Origin: Protula sp. h YS-2021
Taxonomy: Eukaryota; Annelida; Polychaeta; Sabellida; Serpulidae
Direction: 5' to 3'
Length of the DNA stretch: 64,000 bases
NCBI GenBank assembly: GCA_949752745.1
Contig: OX457027.1
Span: forward strand, 85,547,936 to 85,611,935
Shown here: positions 24,501-36,500 of the stretch, piece by piece
How the letters are laid out: the number at the start of each line of letters is the position of its first letter
Numbering within the stretch: the first letter of the stretch is position 1
Position numbers and translations under genes: made by a program
Notes under the pieces: model-generated
Database searches by the model: none
What the model was told of the DNA's origin: nothing
The model's input: only the letters and a program-made list of their open reading frames with translations

Positions 24501-27500
24501 AAATCCGCTCAAAATTAACGCGTTTTACAGTTATAGCGTCGTTTGATTAACATTGCACGAACAGGAACCCAACCTTTGAATATTCGTTCTAAAAACGTAA
24601 CAGAGACCAGCTGCAGAATGAGCACGGGTTGCTGGTGTACGCTTGTCTTAAAAAATGAAAAAAATGAAATGACGTGTGGGTTTAATTGTGTGACTGGGTG
24701 GCATCAATAACCTATGAGTTTTTCTTTTAAGCAGGTGTGTTTATGAGGTATATGATCTGGTACCGTAGCTTTATATCATACACACGCTTGACGTAACCCG
24801 GTTAGAAGACAACGCCTTACCTTGCAGTGGATGTGAGAGAAAGTTTTGTTAATCTTCGATTTGGCTGTATTTCCTTCTTTCTTTCTTTTTTTTTTTTTTT
24901 AACAAAACAGAATTAAAGGCAAGGCCAGAATTGTAGGAAACGCCAGTCATTGCGCTTTCCACAGTAAATCACCAATACGTTTTGACATGCGTGTACTTCA
25001 AATCGTAGTTGAGATGTTACATGCGTGTGTATTTACAAGAGGCTTGTGTAGTCGAAACCTGCTGCGTGCAAAATAAAAACCATACCACGAGTGTCTAAAA
25101 GCGGCCTCGGTTTTTGAACGTATAACATGCTCTTGGTGTATCTGTGGAAATACGTCAAATTAGGGTCGACGGGATGTGAAAAAAAATGACACAGATATCA
25201 GGTTGTACTGTAGTGCATCGAACACTGCTGTATCTATTTTTAGTGCACGTGAAGACGATTGAGCTCGTAAACAACAGATCTCAGAAATCGGCAGCAAGCA
25301 AGAAAACGCAGTTCAGAATCAAAGTAAGTAGAGTCGGGGCAGGGCCATCAGTGATGTCTGAAGACACACGACAGTATATTGACTTACCGCACTTATCCAT
25401 CTGTTTCTGCTTGTCTGTCTTTAGGTCTTGTGCAGAAGTAAATTCTTTTGATTGTTTTCACTAGTCCAGCACATTTTTGAATTCAGGATGATTTGTCATG
25501 ATTCTTTCCCCGTCTGTAAAATTATTTCACTAGGACGAAATGAATTCAGACTTTTTTTATTATTATTAATATTTTGATCTGTTTTGTTATATATATTTTT
25601 AATTTTGAAGACATATATTGTTAACGTTGCATACGAAATGACACATGACGTATTTTAAGAAGTGTCAGATCTGTTAGTAAATCATTTTGAACGATTGTTT
25701 AGGTCACGTGGTCGAACGATAAAGTGGAAACAATATCCAAAACATATCAAGACTTCGTCCAATTTCACTCTGAGGTAAGTCGTCCTGTCCAATCTAATAC
25801 TCGATGTGAAAAGTGCTAATAACCTTGCGGTATTCCGTTCATGCGCAGTGGAGTGTCGCTGTCCCCTTGGAGCACTTCGGTTTTCTAAAACATACTTCAT
25901 AACTTAATATCGACAGGTAATTGGCTTTGTTATACAAGGTGGCTTTAGAGATGTTTCGTCACTATATGTGGCAGTATTGGGGTTGTGGTTATAAGCCCAG
26001 ACTGATGATTGGCAGCAGAATAACAAAAAATGAGTTAAAAATACTTCCCTGTAAAATAAAGATGAGAATACAATTGGGAAGGCGTTGTCTATTCAAAGGA
26101 GCCGTATCAATGAACATCTATTCAGGGATGTGTGCCAAAAAAAAAATGCAGGCGGAAATAAAGAGTAATAGTAGGGGAAAAAAACTGATGTTCGCAAGCA
26201 GTGTGTTATTTGTTCTTGGACACCGGCCTGTGTTAATGTGTAAACAGAACTCAATTTTGGTTGACCGTGCAAGTTTTCTGCTGTTGTTTTCTTTATATGT
26301 ATATAAATTGCAGTTTTAGTTGCAGTGCATAAGAAAATCGTATTTGTATTTCAGTTAATAAAGCTGTTTCCGAACGACTCGGGGGCTCACAAGCCAGAGA
26401 GACTTATACCCTTCTTACCACAAGGTAAGACCCATGACCCAGGTGCAGGGTTCAGACTTCGTAAAATTTTCTGGTCGCCCGGCACAAAAGTTAGTCGCCC
26501 GGCGCAATTTAACAACAACAAAATGGTGTTTAAAATAATCAACATTATTTACCTGAAAATACCCAGAAATAAGTTAGTAGCCACTCGGGGGACCAACTCG
26601 AAAAAGTTGGTAGATCGAGCCAAAAGTTGGTCGTCACGGGCGACCGCGAAATCTCAACCCTGAGGTGGAAGGTGAAAAGCAGGAGGGTTCATAGAAATTT
26701 TGCCGAATCCTAATTCTTCTCTTCTTGTAGTGCCACTTAATTACTGCACAGTCTGTTCTAGTGATGGAGAAATACTGACGGTGTCGCCATAAGTTGTTAG
26801 GGGAGGTTGGGGTCGGCTTGGGTGCGGCGCCGCGTGTAGTTAAAGAGAGGCTCACGGTAGATGGCGAGTGTCCGGGTGGGTGAAATGCCCATTGACATTC
26901 GTGTTGTTGCTTTTTGTGTCATAGTTATAATAGTAATAATGGACCAGCGAAGCATAAGCCCACAGAAGACGGTGGTGTGAGGTAACTGTCAGAATGGTCT
27001 GCTGCCTGATCGATATCAATTAGTGCTGCACAGAACAAACCGAAAGAAATCACGTAATGAATTTTGTTGATTGGCAAAAATTGTTATAAAACTTCGCGAG
27101 GGCTCGAGAAAGTGTTGTTGCTAACCCGAGGGTGGATGGGGGGGGGGGGGGGGAGGGCGGGGCAGGTATCGGGAGCAGGTCCTAAGTTTTGATCGAATCG
27201 CCACTTATTTGCCCCAAAGTATATGGCAGAGTCTGGGGGGAGGGGAAGGGGAGGTAGAAGGGGACTAGCGGGGTGTTTATTTAGCCCGTGTATTTAGTTC
27301 GGGAAATGATAAGTACTGCGTCACCTTTATGTTTAGGTTGATAAATGTTCTTGACTTCGAAGGTAGATAAAACAGTTGTTTGTTTTTGTGGCCTACCGTG
27401 GAACATGCACAAATTTTAGTGCTGAAAGGTCGTAGAGATAAGCAGTTACGTTTAGCGATCTCGTAAAGCGGTGCCTCCCGAAGCATGCGTAGTCATGACC

Positions 27501-30500
27501 TACATTACCTAGGGCCCACTTGAATAACTGTACTCGTGCTTACACTTGGGTAAAGGATCAAAGAAAAAGTAACATTTGGCACTGCTTATTTTGGCTGACC
27601 GTCGTTAACAAAACTTACGTGCACCTTAATGCACGTTTTGCTGTCATTACCATTTATAACTCACAGGCTTTTCTTATAAGTTTCTTTTCATGTCATTTCA
27701 TAGTTTTTACGATTACAGCAATGAAATTACTCATCACCCGCTTTAACACTCCCTTTTGTTGTGTTCGCTTTAATGTGTGTTTTGTCACGATAAGTTTGGT
27801 GACATGGGGTGCTTAATTCATCGTCTGCCAGTATTCACGTTTTTGCAGGCACAGAATTAGTAGATAACGTCTCTGGTGTATCTGGTGTTTTGGGCTTCCT
27901 GCTGAACCGAAACGTGTCCCCAATTCGTGAAGATTAGGAACTATCGCAGATTTTGGTAGAGGGGGCGGGGTGGGGGGGGGCGATTTGCGGTATTTGACAT
28001 ATTGGTAAATTTGCAAGGAAGCCAGGAAAGTTAACGTCATCGTATTATACTTCCTGACACGGGATGTGCTAGCATACAGTTTTGAGATAACATACTAAAT
28101 GCGTTGCTGACGTAATGCTGCAGCGCTTGCGTTATTGCTGTCATCGGGCTGCAGATTAAGAATGCTATATTCGTATTAAATAGAGAAAAGACAAGAACGC
28201 AAGAAATCTGTCGGTAATCCGTGTTGTTGGCATTGGGGCTTTTTTAGACCGGTCCGCTGTCGTCGGGTCAGTTTATACGTATCACTGTGTCAAGTATATG
28301 TTAAAATATTCGGTAAAAACCTTCTCGTAAAGACTTGCTCGGTTCGCTTTGTAATTTTACCTTAACGTTTCACTGAAAAAAATATCTTGGCATTTTAGTG
28401 TTCTTATTTGGAAAAAAAGTTGTGTTTTGCCTTTAGTTACTTTTTGATTGGTTTAGGGNNNNNNNNNNNNNNNNNNNNNNNNNNNNNNNNNNNNNNNNNN
28501 NNNNNNNNNNNNNNNNNNNNNNNNNNNNNNNNNNNNNNNNNNNNNNNNNNNNNNNNNNNNNNNNNNNNNNNNNNNNNNNNNNNNNNNNNNNNNNNNNNNN
28601 NNNNNNNNNNNNNNNNNNNNNNNNNNNNNNNNNNNNNNNNNNNNNNNNNNNNNNNNNNTGTCACGTGATCTTGTTCCTGTCACGTGATCTTGTTCCGCCC
28701 GAGCCAACCAATAACAGAGCGCCTAGCGGTTAGTAAATAAAACTTTGCGAAACAAGGAAGGCATGCAGCAGGGTTACCTGCTGAGCATGCGCACTGATGC
28801 TGAGGTCAGGGTAATTGTTTGGGTTTTATATAAGACTCGTAGTTTTTAAAGTCGGACATCTCCACGAGTCGTCTTTTGATATGGGTTCATTTCCGGTACT
28901 TTGAAATTGTCTTCTAGAAGTTAAGAATGTTTTGAATAGGGCCTGTTGCGCGTGCGCATATGGTGAGGCTAACGCACAGTAAACAATGCGCGAATTGTGT
29001 AGCGTACTTCACATACATAGTGTGTACGAGGCAAAATCCCAATAATTGTGGTTATTTAAAAAAAAAAAAAAGATTATTTTGCACCTGCGTGAGTCTGAGA
29101 GATTTTCTCAAGCCTGGCCCCAGCTGTAGATATTTACATTAATTCTAGTTTTCACGTGGGCTGGGTAATGGTGTCGGCACAGTCATGTCAGCAGTAGCTA
29201 AGTGGAAATAGCAAACTGCAGTGCAAGGACGGTTGAAGTACAGGAATGCCGCCCACAAATAGCAGGGGATGGGACAAGAGATGTGTTGTCTTGACAACGG
29301 CCGTCAGATGTGATCTCATGTTGCCGTCTAAGTTGCACTCGTGCAGTTATTTATTTGATAATAAGTAGTGTTTACTGCTAGGTTTTGGCTCTGGATGCCA
29401 CTTTTTGTCTTTGAAAGAAATACGTGAAATCATTTTGCGGACGTGACAGGTTTTGAGCGTGTTGTAGGTGTGGAGGGGAGTGTTCGCTCACCCAGATCTC
29501 CTGCTCATTACCCGGCTGTTCATTCCTTCAACAATCCAGTGCTAAATAACAGGTTAGCAGCATACGTTATAATGTGCTTTATTTTCGGGTGGTGGACTGA
29601 CGGAGGAGGAGGGGGTGTGGGGGGAGGGGGGGCGGGGGAGACTGCCATCAAGGCATTTGTGGTGTAATCGGAAAGTTTCATTTGCGACAACAAAAGCATA
29701 TTAGATCGCCGCTTTTTACAAATGGAAATAAAATAACCAGAACAAAAAAAAAAAAAAAAAGGGGGGGGGGGCGGTTGGGTGCTGTCGTATCCAGTGTAAG
29801 CGTTGCTGTGTTGTCATGTTTCTCGTTCTTTAATACACGAGTTATTGGAGCTCTTCGAAACCAATTTCCCCTCTCTTTTCTGTCGTTAGAGAAATACTTT
29901 ATATCATAAAATGGCAATCAGTGCCGCCAATAATGATATACATGTCAGAGACACGTACTGAACAATCAAAACAACTCCACGTGTTTCCCACGTGCTTTGG
30001 TTTGTTTATTTACGTTTTCCCAATAACACTAGCTACGTCAGTAGTCCACGTCATCAACCTGCGACTCATACTACTTTGAGCGTCATTGGTGAGGTTAATC
30101 TCCAATAACACATAAAAATGCGTTTTAATTTCTTAAAACGTCACTTTTGATGTATTTTGGAGTAAACTTAACCCAGCAATGCCGCATAATGATAGACGTT
30201 GAACCCGGAGGTGGGCGTCTTTGACAATGCCAAAATTTTCGTGTGGTCGCGCGAACAAATGTTCCGCGAACCTCTGCCCGACGAACACGTCACTTCGATA
30301 GTTGTTGACGAGGACCATGACCTTGAGTAAATACATACAGTGATCATTACTAATGTAACTGCTCATGGTGACACCTGAGCACCTTGTCTGCCCGACAAAG
30401 ACGAGGCTAAGTTAAACTTACTCCTAGCCCCCTCCCCTCCCCCTTACTCTTTTGTGAAAACAATCTTAGCAAACAACCAAGTTTCCTTCCACCATAACTA

Positions 30501-33500
30501 GCAGCTACCTGTGAACCCAGTTATGATAACACAGGACATTCCAGACGCTTTTTGTCAGACAATTCGAGGCAACGGGTGTTCCACGAACCACCCCGACCGC
30601 CTATACAACACTCTTATATAAGAACTTGGCGTGACAAATGAAGGCGTAGATGACAAAGTACAAGCCCCCCCCCCTTCCCCCACATGAAAAGTTCGCACTG
30701 CAATGTCTGGCTGTCGAGCGAGCAGCTCGTCTCGCCGTTACTAATGTCCGACATTATTTCTTGGTCTCTGGTTTGGAATCTGGCTTAGCTCTAGCTTTGT
30801 TACCGTGCTTCCCTCTGTAGCGACCATGCCGCGATTGCCGTTTGCTACAACCACAGAAAGCATGCATTCGCTGTCAGGCGAATGTCAGGACTACCTGTCA
30901 GACGATATGACACCGCCCCCGGCACAAACGAACCACTAGTGTTGATTCCAGTGGCTGCGCCTGTTGAAAGATCTTGCAGGTAGTACGAAATAAAGGTATT
31001 GGCTGACATCCATGACCCCGCTATTAGGCAACTCCATCATAGAGGCCCCTTTACAGAAATTTAGCAAATTCGCAACATGGCGGACTCGGTAGGCTTGAAT
31101 GTTGAGCGCTTGCAGGGATGCCGGACTAGACCCAGCTTTTTGATATGCCATGACAATAGTCTGTTTAATGTAATTTGATAATGTCTGTTTCCCAATGTCG
31201 TGACAACCCCCAGGCACATAAGAAATCAACAAGCACATCTGATCAGGATGTCGATACTTTTTGGACGCCTCTAGATAGTAGCACAATGTTCGTACCGGGC
31301 AGAGAGCTTTTTCTGCGGCATCGTCCGGTGAACTGACATCGTTGAGAGCTGTCGAGAGCTGGAAATTTCTTTCAATGCAGCAGTACCGTTGGTGACAAGA
31401 TGTGTTTTGCTGAGAAACCCTGCTCGCAGAACCAGTGTGATCTTCTTCCAATTGTCTTGATAGCGCACCACCTTGTTATCCAGGGCGTGAAGTTAGCCTC
31501 GCCTCTTCCCTGTCGCTAGCGCTGACAAAAATGTGCACTAGAGGGTGAGGTCTTTTGGTGCCAAATCTTTCATATGCAGGAATGGGCCTTTCTGCAAAAA
31601 ATCCAGCACCAGTCGTATGTCCCACTGAACCACCGTTCGCAGCGCGACCGGACGTTCTAACTTAAAGTTTCGCAGAAGTTGCGTCAGATGCTTGTCGGAG
31701 CCGGCATCGAACCCTGAAAATTTGTTTAGGACGAATGAAATAGTTGATCTATAGCCCTCGAGTGTGCGTACTGACAGGCGCCGTTCTGCAAACAAATAAA
31801 TGAAATCACTTGCTATCACTGGCGATTTAGCGGCACCGGGTCTAGTTCGCGCCGCGAACAGAAAAACTCGAACAATTTCCATTGTGGCAAGTACACCGAA
31901 GCATGTATTTTGTCCAGCCGTGACTGTGCTTTCTCGGAAACTCCCAGCGACTTAGCTACTGACTGGCGATGCATCAAAGCCACAGACGGAAGAGATGGGG
32001 CTTTAGATGGACATAGTACCAGTGGGGTTGGTGCAGCATCCCTGGCGTGACCGGAATCTCTGTCTGGGTGACACAGCGACACTGCCGTAGCAGAGGGACC
32101 ACTTCGCCTCTGGCAGACGGGGAGCAACCAGCAGTATTCTCCGCTTGGGCACTTCTTGTATTTTTTTGTCGGACTGGGTTAGTCGTATCACTATAGGGGG
32201 CTTGAATGTATGTGCGGATGTTGAACTTTTTCTTTAAAATGCTACTCCTCCTACAGTGTTGCTCCAATCGTTGTCATATTACGCAGGAATGTTCATTGGG
32301 GGGTCCCCCTGGCTATTACTTTTTTGACGATTGACGAAAAACTGACCGCCTACCAGACTATTATTTTTTTCGCGGTTCGCCAAAAACTGCCCCAGGAATG
32401 ACACAATATGACCTGTAATAGGTTGGCGGTGTCGTTAAACCAATCAAATAACTAACTAACCAAAAACTGCCGAAATGGCGGAACTTTGAAGTTTCACAAA
32501 AACTGGAATAAATGGCAGTAAATAACTGAATTGTTATTTCTCTCAGTTTTTTTCAAGTAGTTATAAAATTTTAATCGAAAGTTTCTTATTTGCTTCTCCA
32601 CCTGGACAAAAAAAATGCCGAAGTGGCGGAATTTTAAAAATTTTGTAAAATTGTGTAAATGTCGGTAAATACGTGAATTGTCAAAACCCAACCTCCCCAA
32701 CATCCCTTTTCGGGTAGCTTCCTAATTCGAATTAAATGGATTTTACATACATGTTTTGGCCAAACAGTATTCGTTTCCTTGTTTGGTAATTCGCCTGGGT
32801 CATGTCCTTGGACATGCTTCTTATTGTTTATGCCAGTAACGCTGTCGGTGGAAACAAAAACAATACTTCGTCCTGCCAATCCCATTGTAGCGCATCGATC
32901 CCCTCGGCTTGTTTGTCCGGACATGGTGACACATACCGGGGAAGCTGGGCTGTCAGGCTGTTCGCAAACAAGTCCACGTGCGCTGGCCCCCACGGAGACT
33001 GGTTTTGTATCCACTGAAGTGACTGACGTGACCATGCCCATTCCGTCGATACAATTTCCTCCCCCCCCCCTCCCTCTGGACGCTAAGTCGGCCACTACGT
33101 TGTCAAGTCCCATGATGTAACGCGGGACAATGTGGAACTGATGTTGCGCAAACTGCAGAATTTCCTTTGTCAGCGACATTAGCTCGCGAGAACTTCAGAT
33201 AAGGAACCGTCGTAGAGTTGTCGACGAGGAAGAGTACCGTGTGGCAGTGCAATCTCTGGCGCAGAAGTTGGCAGGCTTGCTTGACTGCCCCTATCTCTTT
33301 CACATTTATGTGTGCATTCTGCATGTCGTCGCTCCACTCGCCCGACCAGGTTTGATCATCGATCCAGTTGGCGAAGCGTCTGTCTGTACTTGGCAATCGG
33401 GCATTGGGCTGACGAAAGGCATTCCCATCATCAGATTGTTGCGATCGCTCCACCATTGGAGATCCGCGGTCGCCGCTGTCGTCAGCTGGGCACAGCGTCC

Positions 33501-36500
33501 TTGCGCGTGACCGTGAAACAGTACTCGCGAGCTTGGAACTCAAAAAACAAGCGACCCATAGGAACTGTTTTTTTTTCTATGGCCGTTAGTAGGCCTAACA
33601 GGCTTTCCAGTCTGTCGAATGAAGGTTTGGCGTGCCGCAAAATGACTTGGAATCTTCTATGCTATCCGTTGTACTCTGTCTTCGGTCGGAAAACACAGCC
33701 GCCTCTTGAAGTCGAATACGTCGTCCAGGAATGTAATCACTTGCGTAAGCACGAGCTCTGACTTTTGGTGAGGTTTACTTTTAGTCCGACATCCAAGCAG
33801 TGCTGTACCACTGTTTGCGTTTGCTGTGCAACCAGTTCCTGTGACAGTGCTGTGGCAAGCCAGTTGTCTTTGTACCGGAAATACACAACAAAATGGCTTT
33901 TCCCCTCCCCCACTTCTTGAGTACGGTCATTACCACGATGAATACCCAGGGTGCTGGAGCAAGGCAGTATCATAGCTAGACTCCCCCGAGTCCTCCTCAT
34001 CACGAAAGGGCGAGTAGTCGCTGTCGCTTACATCCTCTTATTCATCTCCAGCAGAAGGCGCAGCTGGCGTTGCGCCATGGGCTTCTTTTGGTTTTGCACA
34101 CTGGTGGGGCAGGTTGGTCACTGGGCTCGTGAGATGGGGGTGTAGAATTAGCAGTGACAGCCTCCGAATGTCCGCCTCCTGTTCCGTTTGCTTCGGCACC
34201 GCCCCTGTATGGGATGGCGAACCGTCGCGGCGTGAGCTTCTGGTGGAGCGTTTGTCAGACGACTTAGGCCGTTCGCAGCGCGAAATTGACGATTTGTCTT
34301 CCAATCGAGTCGAATGTTTTTTCGAGGCATCACGTGATTTTCTGTCGCGAAGGGCACATTCAGTTCTTCTGCCCCTCTATCTTTTCCTGCTTTCGTAACA
34401 TTCGCCCCCCCCCCCCCCCCCTTGGTGTTACGTCGGGTGACTGAGAGGTAGACAATGCGGCGGGAATGAAACGAGTTTCCTTCGCTGCCATTGCAATTTG
34501 CTCCCGTGGTGCGTGGCCTGAAGAACTTGTTGCCGGAATATCCAAAGCCAGTGTGTTTGCAGGTTGTTGGTCTACTGCCGTGAGCGTAGAGATGAATCCT
34601 GGCAGGCTTTGTTGTTGCATTATCGAGGCAAGCATTGTCCAGCATCTCACCAGTTCGCTGGGCAGTAGCTCCACACTTGCGTTGAGAGGGGTGGAAGGCA
34701 CCGCCGCTGACGGCGACACATCCGGTCGTACTGCCGGAATCAGGTTGAGTGAGGCCTTGCAGTGATTCCGATGCAACCATGACCTCCATGCCTGTAGTAT
34801 TCCACATTGGGTGTATCCACAGACGTATGAACTGAACTCAGTTCTTCGCGAGGCAGCCCAATATCCGCGTTGGAGCCCTGCGTTGTGAGACCGTATCTTA
34901 AGCAGTGCATGCCATTGCACCGGCGTAAAGTGGCAACACTCATCACACGTCCTGTCAGGTATGCATGGGGGGGGGGGGCAATCCCTCGTTCGCTTTCTCC
35001 CTGCACTTAGGACATGAGGTGTGGCGGTCCAGATGTGACATTCTGTGGCCGCATGCTGGACCTACGTGACACGTTGATTATTGTCCCACATACCCGGGGA
35101 CGAATAACACCCGATATTTATCAGTCTCAAAAACCGTTAAATTTTAGGATTATCGAGGGGGTGGGTTAGCATGTGGTGGGTGAGGTCAAAGGCATATTAT
35201 AACACCCCATTCTCACTGCAACTCATTACACGGGCAGAAGTGTCACGCAAAAACTATCACTCCTACTGCCAAAACCTGGCCTGACAGCTGTTTGTTTATG
35301 TTGTGGAAACCGAGTCACGTGACCTTCGTACTGCAAGGTGTAGTGCCAAAACGAAAGCTGATGTAAAAAACCTCACGAAGAACACCAGCAAGTGCAAAAA
35401 CTGCCAAATTTACGAAGGCAAAAGAACAAAACATGTGTGATGGGCATTATCAGATCGTGAAAAGCGTGAAGGAGGATTACTGTGGGCCAGAAATACACTC
35501 CGAACATGTGTTTCTTGAAAAGAGCAACTAAATGGCACTGAGTGACCCAGTTTTAAGGACCGCAGCTGCGTTATTGCTCCGTGCAGGAAGGGAAAACGGA
35601 AATGGACTAGTAATACTAGAGTGTGCTCTCCACGAAACTGGTAAAACCAGGCCAAATTTCCACTGTGTGCAGCCTGAGAAGTGACATGCAACGCAAGCCC
35701 ATGTTCGCGCGAACACATGGCTGGCGAGGAAAAAAATCCACTTCGGCGCACCAGGAGACCGAATTGCCAAGCTGGCTCGCTAGCTAGCAAGAAAAAGAAA
35801 CCAAAGCAAAACCCCGTGCCCTTAGCACTTCGATCTCGGCTGGCTTCCACAGCACAAAGTTTTCAAAATACAGACTGAGGTATACACTATAAAAGATACC
35901 ACAAAAGAAGCAGAACACTTACAATTGTGTAATGGTGCATAAATATCCAATCAAAATCGAGAGTAAATGTCAAAAATCACTAAAATTAAATATCCCAGAG
36001 ACAAAAAGTGCTGTTGATGACGTGGGCTACTGATGTAGTTAGTGTTATTGGGAAAAAGGTAAATAAACAAACGAAAACACGTGGGAAACACGTGGGAAAC
36101 ACGTGGAGTTGTTTTGATTGTTCAGTACGCGCGTTGAACATTATTATTATTGGCGTCATTGCTGAGGTTAATCTCCAATAACACATAAAAATGCGTTTTA
36201 ATTTCGTAAAACGTCACTTCCATGCACTTTCTTTGCAAGTGATAGACCTAGGATTTTAAAAAATATTCCAAGTTGTACAGAAGTCGCAGGTTCAGTTTGA
36301 GCTGCAAGCAGTTGTCAGCAAATGTGATTTAAAAAGAAAAGTGAGACAAGAAAAGAAAAACAGAATGCAGCTGGGTGACGTTTTGCAGGCAATTGTGCAA
36401 TTCGCAAGTGCTAAGCGTGATGTCCCCGCATACGTCACCGATGACGTCACCGATGTCGTCGCCGTACATATCGCCGTCGTCGAGCGTCTACAGCGGCGGC

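Noticed and set aside
25921..26319. A 132-residue open frame between exons 4 and 5
   Set aside because: No family resemblance and no codon bias. It lies in an intron bounded by good splice sites.
26731..26775. Possible ZCCHC14-type exon after cttcttgtag
   Set aside because: It is open and follows a good acceptor, but no donor gives the phase required by the next exon and the peptide has no PX similarity.
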